Shown here: one piece after another, positions 24,174 to 32,234 of the stretch
Layout: each line of letters begins with the position of its first letter
How positions within the stretch are numbered: the stretch's first letter is position 1
DNA from: Buttiauxella gaviniae ATCC 51604
GTDB lineage: Bacteria; Pseudomonadota; Gammaproteobacteria; Enterobacterales; Enterobacteriaceae
Direction: 5' to 3'
Assembly: GCF_001654835.1 (NCBI RefSeq)
Contig: NZ_LXEP01000041.1
Location: forward strand, 1-32,234
Length of the DNA: 32,234 nt
Position numbers and translations under genes: made by a program
The notes under the pieces: generated by a model
Told to the model about the DNA's origin: nothing
The model's input: only the letters and a program-made list of their open reading frames with translations
Database searches by the model: none

Positions 24174-25221
24174 ACGCCGCATCAGCCAGCATAAACATGC
24201 CGTACGGATGGATTTCAAGATAATAATTGTCACCTACGTCAGGCTGTAAGCGAGTTGCGTTCACCTGCAATAACAGCGCCTGGCCATGCCATTCCACAGT
24301 CACTTCATATTGCGGCCCCATATATGCCACATGGCGTACCACGCAGCGCTGGCTTTCGTCGCCATGTTCGCTGAGAGTAATCGCCTCCGGGCGCACGCCA
24401 ACCGTGCCTTCTGTTTGAGTTACGGTCAACTGCGGCGGGCGCGGTAAACGGTAGCCATGGATCTCGACAAAATCGCTGCCAAAACGCGCCGGAAAGACGT
24501 TTGCATCACCCATAAAGCTCGCCATAAAGCGTGAGGCGGGCTGGCGATACAGCGTTTGCGGGCTGCCAATCTGCATGATTTCACCTTTGTTCATCACCAG
24601 TACCGTATCCGACACGGCAAACGCTTCACTCTGATCGTGAGTAACGTACAGCGACGTGATGTTGAACTGCTTTTGTAGCTCGCGGATTTTGTCACGCATG
24701 CTACGGCGCAGGTTGGCATCAAGGTTACTGAGCGGCTCATCAAACAGCAGCACTTTCGGTTTCAGGATCAGTGCGCGCGCCAGTGCCACACGTTGCTGCT
24801 GGCCGCCGGAGATCTGGTCAACAAAACGGTCTTCGAAACCATCTAAATCGACCATTGCCAGCGCTTCTTTCACGCGTGTTTTAATTTCCCCACGCGAGGT
24901 GCCGAGCATTTTCAGTCCGTAACCGACGTTATCGCCCAGCGACATATGCGGGAACAGGGCGTAGGACTGGAACACCATGCAAATGTCACGCTGTTGAATG
25001 GAACGGTGCGTCACATCTTCGCCATCAATAAAAATCTGCCCTTCAGTGGGTTTTTCAAGCCCGGCAACCAGGCGTAAAACGGTGGTTTTTCCGCAGCCGG
25101 AAGGGCCGAGTAACGTCACCATTTCACCCTTTGGGATCGCCAGATTAATGCCTTCAATAACGGTGTTATTGCCAAACCGTTTCGTGACATTGCGCAGTTC
25201 TACAAAATGAGGTTGTGTCAT
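24172..25221 (-). CDS. afuC: ABC transporter ATPase AfuC
   Basis: Energy subunit of the AfuABC importer; 349 aa. Walker [10 protein letters not shown] (39-47), Q-loop near 84, signature SGGQQQR (137-143), Walker B LLFDEP (157-162) and switch H194 (YVTHDQ) are all present; a TOBE-type regulatory domain fills about 265-345. It is very close to E. coli AfuC, once annotated as a ferric transporter; AfuA proteins are now known to bind hexose phosphates. It is the last gene of the cluster, 14 bases after afuB. Confidence 0.93.
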   Translation of the reverse strand: MTQPHFVELRNVTKRFGNNTVIEGINLAIPKGEMVTLLGPSGCGKTTVLRLVAGLEKPTEGQIFIDGEDVTHRSIQQRDICMVFQSYALFPHMSLGDNVGYGLKMLGTSRGEIKTRVKEALAMVDLDGFEDRFVDQISGGQQQRVALARALILKPKVLLFDEPLSNLDANLRRSMRDKIRELQKQFNITSLYVTHDQSEAFAVSDTVLVMNKGEIMQIGSPQTLYRQPASRFMASFMGDANVFPARFGSDFVEIHGYRLPRPPQLTVTQTEGTVGVRPEAITLSEHGDESQRCVVRHVAYMGPQYEVTVEWHGQALLLQVNATRLQPDVGDNYYLEIHPYGMFMLADAA

Positions 25222-25235
25222 GTGTTACTCCGTAA

Positions 25236-27314
25236 TCACGCGTTGGTTTTGGCTTTTGAACGTGAAATACGCGCTTCACCAATCAGCCAGTCAAAAATGA
25301 AAATAATGGTCAACATTACGACGATAAGAATCGAGCCGTAGGCTATCGCCACTCCGTATTCACCATCTTCCACGCGGTTAAGAATGTAGGCGGTTGCCAC
25401 ACGAGTATCCGGCGTGACGAGGAAGACGATGGCACTAACAGTCGTAATGGCGCGCACAAAACTGTAGATCAGCGCGGATAAAATCGCCGGGCGCAGCAAT
25501 GGCAGCAGGATGTTGATAATGGTGCGCATCGATCCGGCACGCAGGCTCAAAGAGGCCTCGTCGAGTGATTTGTCGATTTGCCCCAGCCCAGCAATCCCGG
25601 CACGAATTCCCACCGGTACGTTACGCATCACCATCGACATAATCACAATCGCCGCCGTTCCGGTCAGGTAAACCGGGGCGCTGTTAAACGCCAGGATATA
25701 CGAAACGCCCGCAACGGTGCCTGGAACGGCGAAGCACAGCATGGTGGTGAATTCGATGGTCTTTTTGCCACGGAACTGCTGGCGCACCACTATCCAGGCA
25801 ATCAGCAAGCCGAAAAAGGCGGTGATCGGTGCGGCAATCCCGGCGTACAGCAGCGTGTCGAGCAGTGAAGGCCACGCGCCATCGCTCATGCCCTGGCCGA
25901 AGAGCTTGATGAAGTTATCGAACGTCAGCGTGTAATCCACGCCCCAGTTAACTGTGAAACTGCCATAGAAAATGCTGCCGTAAAGTAGGGCGTTAAAGGC
26001 AATCCACACCGCTAATAACGCAATGACCGCCCACACCAGTGTCACTGGCAGCGGCTGAACGTCGCCTCGGTTCGATTTACCGGAAACGGTGACGTAGGAG
26101 CGTTTTCCAATCCACATGTACTGAATGCAGAACACCAGCAGTGAGAAGACCAGCAAGAATGCGCCTAGTGTGCTGGCGGCCTGGTAATCAAGTTGCGAGC
26201 CAGTGATGTAGAAATAGATTTGTGTGGCGAGTACGTCGAAGTTACCGCCAAGTACCAGCGGGTTACTGAAGTCCGCCAGCGATTGCACAATCACAATCAA
26301 AAAGGCGTTAGCCAGTGCCGGTTTCAGCAGCGGTAAAAACACCCCTTTAAAGGTCTTCCAACGCGTAGCACGTAGGGTATAAGAGGCTTCTTCCAGCGAC
26401 GGGTGAATGGTTTTAATCGCACCATCGAGGATCATAAAGGCCATCGGCGTAAATGCTAAAACTTGCGCCAGCCAGATACCGGTAAAACCGTACAGCCAGT
26501 TGGTGTTGGTCAATCCGAACCAGTCGACCATCAACTCGGTGATATACCCCGAACGGCCCATCATCAACGTGACGCCAAGGCCGACGACAAACGGCGGGGT
26601 CACGATAGGCAGAATCGAGAAAATACGGCCAATAATAGCGCTACGTTTGGCGATGCGGGTGGTGTAAATCGCCAACACCAGGCCGAAGAAGGTGCAGCCA
26701 ATTCCCACCGCAATCGACAGCGCGATGGAGTTGATAATTACCTGGATGATATGCGCCTGGCTGAGTACCGCCATAAACGCTAGCGGCGCAAACTCCCCGG
26801 CATCATTGGTAAACATCGGAATGAAAATCGCGATGCTCGGCCAAACAATAAACACACCAATCAGCGCGATAATTGTCACCAGCGAACCAATCACAAAGCT
26901 GTCGCCACCGAGCCATTCAAGGCGAGTCAGTGCGAGAGTGATAACCATGCCGAGCGCGATAAACAGCACAATAGTGGCGTAACCCATTCCACGCTCGGTA
27001 AGGGTTGCACTGACTACCACAAAGGCCATGCAAAAGAGTGCCCAGCCTGCGTCGAAATAGTGACGCTGGCGCTTTTCTGGCCCCAGTTCATTAAACGGGC
27101 GCAGCAGCAACAGCGAAGGTAAAACGTACCACAGCAGACTAATGTTAAGTCCAGACCAGCTGTAAGCATTGATTAGCTCATCACTTGTCGATTCAAATAA
27201 CCCGTAATCGAGGCTCCAGCTTGGCAGCAGGGCAAAAGCCAGCCAGCACAGCGCCACCCACCAGATAATAGCGTCCCGCTTTCGCGTAGGTCGCAAAAGT
27301 AAAGTTTCAGACAT
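25236..27314 (-). CDS. afuB: ABC transporter permease AfuB
   Basis: Fused two-domain permease of the FbpB type, 692 aa from ATG 27314 (MSETLLLRPTRKRD), with GAGG about seven bases upstream; the frame is open six codons further to a TTG. An N-terminal group of membrane helices (to about 180) is followed by two transport domains, each with a cytoplasmic EAA-type loop (around IHPSLEEASYTLRATRWKTF and IDKSLDEASLSLRAGSMRTI). It is intact, unlike the disrupted afu locus of E. coli K-12. It follows afuA across a hairpin. Confidence 0.92.
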   Translation of the reverse strand: MSETLLLRPTRKRDAIIWWVALCWLAFALLPSWSLDYGLFESTSDELINAYSWSGLNISLLWYVLPSLLLLRPFNELGPEKRQRHYFDAGWALFCMAFVVVSATLTERGMGYATIVLFIALGMVITLALTRLEWLGGDSFVIGSLVTIIALIGVFIVWPSIAIFIPMFTNDAGEFAPLAFMAVLSQAHIIQVIINSIALSIAVGIGCTFFGLVLAIYTTRIAKRSAIIGRIFSILPIVTPPFVVGLGVTLMMGRSGYITELMVDWFGLTNTNWLYGFTGIWLAQVLAFTPMAFMILDGAIKTIHPSLEEASYTLRATRWKTFKGVFLPLLKPALANAFLIVIVQSLADFSNPLVLGGNFDVLATQIYFYITGSQLDYQAASTLGAFLLVFSLLVFCIQYMWIGKRSYVTVSGKSNRGDVQPLPVTLVWAVIALLAVWIAFNALLYGSIFYGSFTVNWGVDYTLTFDNFIKLFGQGMSDGAWPSLLDTLLYAGIAAPITAFFGLLIAWIVVRQQFRGKKTIEFTTMLCFAVPGTVAGVSYILAFNSAPVYLTGTAAIVIMSMVMRNVPVGIRAGIAGLGQIDKSLDEASLSLRAGSMRTIINILLPLLRPAILSALIYSFVRAITTVSAIVFLVTPDTRVATAYILNRVEDGEYGVAIAYGSILIVVMLTIIFIFDWLIGEARISRSKAKTNA

Positions 27315-27348
27315 AAGTGCCTCATCGGCCAAAAGAAAAGGAGGGGGA

Positions 27349-27374
27349 GCAGGTGACGTGACGCTGTCACCTGC
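27349..27374 (-). terminator. Hairpin between afuA and afuB (attenuator-like)
   Basis: GCAGGTGAC and GTCACCTGC form a perfect 9-bp stem with an 8-base loop; on the minus strand it is followed by a pyrimidine-rich TCCCCCTCCTTTTCTTTT. This would let most transcripts stop after the binding-protein gene, as is usual for ABC importers. Confidence 0.6.
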
Positions 27375-27381
27375 TAACGGG

Positions 27382-28413
27382 TTAGTTACCCATTTTTACT
27401 TCGCTAACCCATTTGTTGATCAATGCTTTGCGCATGTCAGTCGCACCGTATTTGTCCATGTCGTAGTTGATGAGTTTCAGGTCATCAAGCTTGAGCGACA
27501 ACGGTGAGCTTTCGGCGGTTGTGTTGGTCAGAATTTGATAAGACTTGCCTTTTTTCCAGGAGAGTTCCTGCGCTTCTTTTGACAGCACCCAATCAACAAA
27601 CAGTTTGGCGTTGTCCATATTGCGTGCACCTTTCAGGATGCTGACACCACCAATCTCATAACCGGTGCCTTCACATGGGGAAATCAATTCCAGCGGAGCA
27701 CCGTTCTCTTTTTCCAGGGAGTAATCGTGCAGGAAACCAATGCCGATGGCGGTTTCACCACGCGCGGCGTTACGCGCCGGAGCAATACCAGATTTGGTGT
27801 ACTGAGAGATATTGCCGTTGAGTTTTTTCAGGTAATCAAATGCCTGATCTTCACCCCACAGTTGGGCGAACGTTGCCAGAGCGGTATAAGCGGTGCCCGA
27901 GCTTTGTGGGTCAGCAACCTGGATTTCACCTTTATAAATTGGGTTGGTCAGATCTTTCCAGCATTTCGGCACCGGCAGGTTCTTCTCTTTCAGGCGCTGG
28001 GTGTTAACACCAAAACCGAGAATGCCGATATAAACCGCTGAGGAGTAGTTGCCTTTGCGTTTAGCCGGGTCCTGGAATTTTGGCATGATTTGCGCGAGAT
28101 TTGCTGATTTGTACGGCTCAAGAAGATTCATTTCCCCCGCCTGGGATTGCGGATCTAGCGTACCGCCATACCAGACATCAGCCTGCGGGTTTTTCTTCTC
28201 GGCATCAACTTTCGCAAGCGTGCTGCCCGAGCCGTTGCGGATAAACGAGGTTTTCACCTCGTATTTTTCACCGAACGCTTTGGTTTCGGTTTCACACATT
28301 TCGTTGGTAGCGCTGCAATACACCACCAGACGGCCTATGGCTTGCGCGGCACCTGACAGGGTAGCCAACGCAACACCCGCAGCAACCAGAGAAGAGAGCA
28401 CGGTCAGTTTCAT
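27382..28413 (-). CDS. afuA: Periplasmic sugar-phosphate-binding protein AfuA
   Basis: Solute-binding protein of 343 aa with a Sec signal peptide (KL at the N-terminus, hydrophobic core LSSLVAAGVALATL, cleavage after AQA at 25). Mature part begins IGRLVVYCSATNEMCET and has the FbpA-like fold (ADVWYGGTLD, QVADPQSSGTAYTAL). AfuA from Actinobacillus and Citrobacter binds glucose-6-, fructose-6- and sedoheptulose-7-phosphate; the same is likely here, supported by the Uhp-like sensor genes directly upstream. AGGAT lies seven bases before the ATG and overlaps the end of the uhpC-like gene, 9 bases away. Confidence 0.92.
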   Translation of the reverse strand: MKLTVLSSLVAAGVALATLSGAAQAIGRLVVYCSATNEMCETETKAFGEKYEVKTSFIRNGSGSTLAKVDAEKKNPQADVWYGGTLDPQSQAGEMNLLEPYKSANLAQIMPKFQDPAKRKGNYSSAVYIGILGFGVNTQRLKEKNLPVPKCWKDLTNPIYKGEIQVADPQSSGTAYTALATFAQLWGEDQAFDYLKKLNGNISQYTKSGIAPARNAARGETAIGIGFLHDYSLEKENGAPLELISPCEGTGYEIGGVSILKGARNMDNAKLFVDWVLSKEAQELSWKKGKSYQILTNTTAESSPLSLKLDDLKLINYDMDKYGATDMRKALINKWVSEVKMGN

Positions 28414-28422
28414 ATTATTATC

Positions 28423-29751
28423 CTAAGTGTCCTGAGGTAAGGTAACTGCCGGGTCCATGGCGCCAACACTCCTGTCCTGTGCGCTGATGCCCGCCATTAA
28501 CAGGGGCATCAGCAAAAATCCAATTAATGCGGCGGCAACGGTGAGTAGTGCGAACATCCCGGACCAGCCATAGCGCTCAATCACCTGCGACAACGGCCAT
28601 CCTGCCAGAGCCGCACCTAAATAGGCGAACAAACCCAGAAACCCGGTAACGCTGCCTGCCGCCTGTTTATGGCTGCACTCCACGGCGGCGAGACCAATCA
28701 GCATCTGCGGGCCAAAAACAAAAAAGCCGATGGCAAAAAAGCAGACTGCCAATAATGCGTAGTGGTGCACTGGCGATAACCAAAGTGCGGCGACCGAAAC
28801 AAACAGCCCCAACGCAAAGAGTAAAATCATCGGCCCACGCTGGCCACGAAACAGCAAATCTGAACCCCATCCGGCAAACAGTGCGCCCAGTAATCCGCCC
28901 ATTTCGAACAACATCACCGTGGCGTTGGCGCTGAGTAAATTCACGCCGTGGCTTTCATAAAGCCAGATGTTGCCCCAGTCGTTCAATGCGATACGAATCA
29001 GATATACCAGCACATAACTCACACCGAGAAGCCAGACCATCGGGTTTTGCAGCACCGTGCTGCGAAACATTTGCCACTGCGGCATTGGAGGACTGAGCTG
29101 TTCCTGGCGCATTTCCAACGGGTCATGTCGCCAGACGCCGACCGGTGGTAATCCCAATTCTTGCGGCGTGCCGGTCAGGCTGCGGCAAAGCCAAATCCCA
29201 ATGACAATGCCGATGGCACCCGAAACAAATAACGATGCCTGCCAGCCGTACCAAAGCGCCATCAGCGCGGAAATCAGCGGCACCGCCGCACCGCCGAGGT
29301 TGATGGACGTGTTCCAACACCCCCACCAAAAACCGCGCTCGTTGCGCGAATACCAGTGCGTTAATAACCTCGCGCACGGCGGCCATCCCCAACCCTGGAA
29401 AAACCCGTTTAGCGTCCAGATAATCAGCAACATCGGTAAATTGCTGCCAAACGCAAACAGGATATTTAGTATCCCGGTGGCCAGCAGGCCGGCACCCATA
29501 AACCAGCGTGCGCCCCGGCGGTCGTGCCACAATCCTGCGACAAATTTCGACAGGCCGTAGGAGAGATAAAACAGCGTGCCCAGCAGGCCGATATCACTTT
29601 TGCTTAAATCCAGATCGAGCTGCATCGCCGGAAGGACAAAACTGACGCTTTTGCGTGTCAGGTAAAATGCGGCGTATCCCACGACCATCGACAGCAGCAA
29701 ACGTGGACGCCAGTAACGATAATCACGGCCGATTGTTTGCTCGGAAATCAT
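28423..29751 (-). CDS. UhpC-like membrane sensor (MFS family)
   Basis: Major-facilitator protein of 442 aa, closest to UhpC, the glucose-6-phosphate sensor that activates UhpB, and also related to UhpT/GlpT transporters. Seen: RYWRPRLLLSMVVGYAAFYLTRKSVSF at the N-terminus, NGFFQGWGWPPCARLLTHWYSRNERGFWWG, and IGFFVFGPQMLIGLAAVECSHKQAAG. The clear UhpC resemblance (AINDWGN-like ALNDWGNIW) and the location after an uhpA/uhpB pair favour a sensor over a transporter. It is divergent enough from E. coli UhpC to be a paralogue. GGGAGG lies seven bases before the ATG. Confidence 0.88.
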   Translation of the reverse strand: MISEQTIGRDYRYWRPRLLLSMVVGYAAFYLTRKSVSFVLPAMQLDLDLSKSDIGLLGTLFYLSYGLSKFVAGLWHDRRGARWFMGAGLLATGILNILFAFGSNLPMLLIIWTLNGFFQGWGWPPCARLLTHWYSRNERGFWWGCWNTSINLGGAAVPLISALMALWYGWQASLFVSGAIGIVIGIWLCRSLTGTPQELGLPPVGVWRHDPLEMRQEQLSPPMPQWQMFRSTVLQNPMVWLLGVSYVLVYLIRIALNDWGNIWLYESHGVNLLSANATVMLFEMGGLLGALFAGWGSDLLFRGQRGPMILLFALGLFVSVAALWLSPVHHYALLAVCFFAIGFFVFGPQMLIGLAAVECSHKQAAGSVTGFLGLFAYLGAALAGWPLSQVIERYGWSGMFALLTVAAALIGFLLMPLLMAGISAQDRSVGAMDPAVTLPQDT

Positions 29752-29819
29752 CTGATTCCTCCCGGTTGAAATGACTATAGAAAACGCTGACAGAAAGGGG
29801 ATGAGACAAGGTTTTAGCC

Positions 29820-29840
29820 AACCAGGAATTATTCCTGGTT
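29820..29840. repeat. Perfect palindrome at the uhpB-like / uhpC-like junction
   Basis: AACCAGGAAT-T-ATTCCTGGTT: 10-bp arms around one base, overlapping the stop codon of the kinase gene. No T-tract follows on the minus strand, so it is a hairpin or operator rather than a terminator. Confidence 0.5.
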
Positions 29841-31380
29841 ATCCCTGTTTTTGTTCAAAAAATGTGGGCAGGTTAACAATTACGCGTGTGCCGGACTGGC
29901 TTTCGAGTTGCAAATCTCCGCCTAAAGCGCGGATTCGTTCGGCAATCCCTTGTAATCCGAGGCCGGTGTGGGTGCTGCCGCTAAAGCCGATACCATCGTC
30001 TTTGACTTCAAGGCGCACGCCGTGGGGTTGCTGAGTTAACGCGATCTCAACCTTGTGGGCGTCAGCGTGTTTGCAAATGTTATTGAGCAACTCCTGCACC
30101 AGACGATAGAGCGTAAACACCACCGGGTCGCTGGCGGGCTGGCCGGGTAAATCGTAATGGAAACGGCAGGTGATACCGCGTTCGACAAAGGCGAACTCCT
30201 GAATCAGATGGTGCAGCGCTTTATCGAGGGAAATTTCGTCCAGCACTGGTGGGCGAAGCTGGCGCAATAAGTGGCGGGTCGAGTGGTGAATACGTTGGGC
30301 AAGCTGGTTGATTTGCTCGGCGGCGAGTACCGTCGCATCACCGCTGGCAGTGCGCTTAACCAGCATCGACTGGATTTGAATCGCAGTAATATTCTGACCA
30401 ATTTCATCGTGCAGTTCTCGCGCCAGATCTTTGCGCGTGTCCTCTTCGGTGTGCACCAGTTGTTCCATCAACTCGCGGCGCGCCTGTAACTCAACTTCCA
30501 GCCGTTGGCGGTAACGATGAAGATTATTTGCCAGATGCTGCTGGCGACTGATGGCAATCCCAAGACCAATGCCCAACAGCGCCTGGGTTGAGAGAAAAAG
30601 TTCCATCTCCATCAAGCCGTTAAAGCCGCTGCCAATTTGCCGGGCGATGGTAATCATCATGCTGCCAAGGAGCGCTGCCAGCACACCGCCTTGCCAGCCA
30701 AATTTGTAGGCCATGACTACGTTTGGCAGGAAAACCACAATCAGCAACAAACGCTCGATTTCCGGCGACACCACCATTTGTGCGCCAACACCGATGATGA
30801 AAAACAGGCTGCACCAGATAAGCAACGAAGTGCGTAGCGGGGGATTAGGAGTTTCTTGTGCCAGCAGGCTTTCCAGATGCTGTTGGCGCAGATATTCATA
30901 AATCAAATAGACGAACGGCGTCAGCACTACACCACCAGTAAACGCTGCCAGCAGTGTTTGTGAAGCGGAACTCGACAGAAATGGCGTCAGCACCAGGGTG
31001 TGTAACAGCGCATCGCCAGTAATGGCCGCCATCAGCAGCGAAAGCCGCTGCCAGTACAGCGTAAAACGGTGCCAGTAATGCTGAACTAATAGCGCAGGAA
31101 TAGCGCTAAGCAGCGGGGAAAGCAACATGACGGGTTCTGTCATTAATTGTTGCAGCCAAAGCCAAATAAGTAGCCCGATCACCGGAATAAATAGGGCTGG
31201 CCAATAGCGACGATGTAGCAAAATCAACAATGCGAGATGAACGCCCTGCGGCAACAGTAAGGTAGCCTGCTGGCCGTTATCGGTGAGATAAAAACTGATC
31301 GTCCACAGGGCAAGCCAGGTCAGCCCCCAGGCAAAGACGATAAACAGCGATAACAGCAGATGACGCCACGCGCGAGACAT
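29839..31380 (-). CDS. UhpB-like membrane sensor histidine kinase
   Basis: Sensor kinase of 513 aa. The N-terminal half (1-280) is a MASE1-like bundle of about eight membrane helices. Then comes a linker coil (285-315), the HisKA_3 helix with phospho-acceptor H324 (RELHDEIGQN), the N box LVQELLNNICKHADA (N433/N434) and G boxes DDGIGF (461-466) and TGLGLQGI (472-479). The arrangement equals E. coli UhpB. The ATG follows the uhpA-like stop with no space (TAAATG). It should phosphorylate the UhpA-like regulator when the UhpC-like sensor sees sugar phosphate. Confidence 0.9.
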   Translation of the reverse strand: MSRAWRHLLLSLFIVFAWGLTWLALWTISFYLTDNGQQATLLLPQGVHLALLILLHRRYWPALFIPVIGLLIWLWLQQLMTEPVMLLSPLLSAIPALLVQHYWHRFTLYWQRLSLLMAAITGDALLHTLVLTPFLSSSASQTLLAAFTGGVVLTPFVYLIYEYLRQQHLESLLAQETPNPPLRTSLLIWCSLFFIIGVGAQMVVSPEIERLLLIVVFLPNVVMAYKFGWQGGVLAALLGSMMITIARQIGSGFNGLMEMELFLSTQALLGIGLGIAISRQQHLANNLHRYRQRLEVELQARRELMEQLVHTEEDTRKDLARELHDEIGQNITAIQIQSMLVKRTASGDATVLAAEQINQLAQRIHHSTRHLLRQLRPPVLDEISLDKALHHLIQEFAFVERGITCRFHYDLPGQPASDPVVFTLYRLVQELLNNICKHADAHKVEIALTQQPHGVRLEVKDDGIGFSGSTHTGLGLQGIAERIRALGGDLQLESQSGTRVIVNLPTFFEQKQG

Positions 31381-32010
31381 TTAGTGCCCGGTTAACAATT
31401 GGTGTTCAAGGGCAAAATGCACCAGTTCGATGGTGCTTTCACATTGCAGTTTGCCGAGGATGTTGGCGCGATGCACATGGACTGTTTTGTGGCTAAGATT
31501 GAGTTGTTCGGCAATGTGTTTCACGCTTTCGGCTTTGATCAGCAAATCGAAAACTTCATGCTCGCGTGGAGTGAGAACTTCCAGAACTTTGGCTGGTTGC
31601 CCTGCGTGCCGTAACGCTCGTAATGCATCCGCACATAAATAATGGCCGCCCATACCAACGGAACGAACCGCCTGTACTAATTCCTCCGGGCCGCAGCGTT
31701 TGGTGAGATAACCGCTGGCACCGGCATCCAGCGCACTTTGCACAAATGCTGTGGTGTCATAAATGCTCAGAATGATGGCGCGGAAACCGGGGCGTTGTTG
31801 GCGCAGGCGTTTGAGTAGGCTTAGGCCGTTTTCGTCCGGCATTGCCACGTCGAGCACGGCTACATCGGGCTGATTTTTTACCAGCGCAGGCCAGGCTTCG
31901 GCGGCAGAGCTGTACTGCCCCACAATCTCAATATCGCTCTCAAGGCTAAGTAACTGCGCAAAACCGGAGCGCACCACAACATGGTCATCAACTAAAGCAA
32001 CGGCAATCAT
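31381..32010 (-). CDS. UhpA-like response regulator
   Basis: NarL/LuxR-type response regulator. I choose the ATG at 32010 (MIAVALVDDHVVVRSGF, 209 aa), since it aligns with the start of E. coli UhpA and puts the phospho-acceptor at D54 (VLDVAMPDE); the frame is open to 32046, and no start has a good ribosome site. Acidic pocket D8/D9, switch residues and K103-region (YLTKRCGPEEL) are present, and the C-terminus has the LuxR helix-turn-helix LTPREHEVFDLLIKAESVKHIAEQLNLSHKTVHVHRANILGKL-type region (about 140-185). Likely target: the afuABC-containing transcript and possibly other sugar-phosphate genes. Confidence 0.9.
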   Translation of the reverse strand: MIAVALVDDHVVVRSGFAQLLSLESDIEIVGQYSSAAEAWPALVKNQPDVAVLDVAMPDENGLSLLKRLRQQRPGFRAIILSIYDTTAFVQSALDAGASGYLTKRCGPEELVQAVRSVGMGGHYLCADALRALRHAGQPAKVLEVLTPREHEVFDLLIKAESVKHIAEQLNLSHKTVHVHRANILGKLQCESTIELVHFALEHQLLTGH

Positions 32011-32086
32011 CGTTCTGCTCATCAGAAGGGAGTCTGGCGACATCATGAGGGCGAATGGATTCTGCGCAATGGGGATGTTGGGTTTA

Positions 32087-32102
32087 TGTTACAGGGGTAA
32101 CA
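32087..32102. promoter_or_regulatory. Possible operator upstream of the uhpA-like gene
   Basis: TGTTAC-AGGG-GTAACA is a perfect 6-bp inverted repeat with a 4-base centre, 77 bases upstream of the chosen start. No terminator or gene lies between. The binding protein is not known. Confidence 0.4.
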
Positions 32103-32149
32103 GAAATGGGGGCAAGTAAGCTTATGGCTTTTGGAGGATCGAGATTTTC

Positions 32150-32234
32150 CGTTCACCCGAAAGTTTACCGTTCCTACATGGATCAGCGAACGGTGAGCGT
32201 GCCAAGGAGAGAACGCCCTCTCCTTGGCAATCCT
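32150..32234. repeat. Palindromic repeat element, copy cut by window end
   Basis: Same plan as the element at 20206-20337: CGTTCACC, about 40 bases, GAACGGTGAGCG, then an inner hairpin TGCCAAGGAGAG (32200-32211) and CTCTCCTTGGCA (32218-32229) around a 6-base loop. The right half lies outside the window. Confidence 0.65.

Overview
The window reads as chromosome of a member of the Enterobacteriaceae related to, but not, Escherichia coli. The block fnr - ogt - abgT - abgB - abgA - abgR - smrA keeps the E. coli gene order, and YdcJ, MazEF and YedK are close relatives of the E. coli proteins. By contrast, the protocatechuate cluster and the Afu/Uhp-like cluster are accessory. I cannot name the genus from the sequence alone.

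Layout. (1) 1-5345 looks like an acquired island: the 3' part of umuC (its start lies outside the window), a very AT-rich retron operon on the minus strand (phosphoribosyltransferase-like effector, small winged-helix protein, msr-msd RNA, reverse transcriptase), then yedK, then four GGGGGCAA-type repeats and an inverted repeat just downstream of fnr. (2) 5348-12936 is the conserved core: fnr, ogt, the abgABT genes for p-aminobenzoyl-glutamate uptake and cleavage, the divergent regulator abgR, and smrA. (3) 12933-21749 is a complete protocatechuate branch of the beta-ketoadipate pathway: an IclR-type pcaR, pcaIJFBDC, a LysR-type pcaQ and pcaHG. Together these enzymes convert protocatechuate to succinyl-CoA and acetyl-CoA. 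No transporter (pcaK) or pobA lies in the window. (4) 22003-24087 holds ydcJ and a mazEF toxin-antitoxin pair. (5) 24172-32010 is a minus-strand cluster of a UhpA/UhpB/UhpC-like signalling system running directly into afuABC, a sugar-phosphate-type ABC importer. The two halves are 9 bases apart, so sensing and uptake are probably one regulon.

The most interesting system is the retron. The reverse transcriptase has the expected NAxxH, YADD and VTG motifs. The non-coding RNA region has a perfect 14-bp a1/a2 pair and three long hairpins. The two upstream genes are translationally coupled (ATGA overlap) and look like an anti-phage toxin module built on a PRPP-binding fold. This effector type is, to my knowledge, less well characterised than the nuclease, NADase or membrane effectors of studied retrons. 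Secondary points are paired TGATA-N9-TATCA operators between abgA and abgR, repeated PcaR-like and PcaQ-like boxes in the pca cluster, and a palindromic repeat family with one full copy (20206-20337) and one copy cut by the right edge (from 32150).
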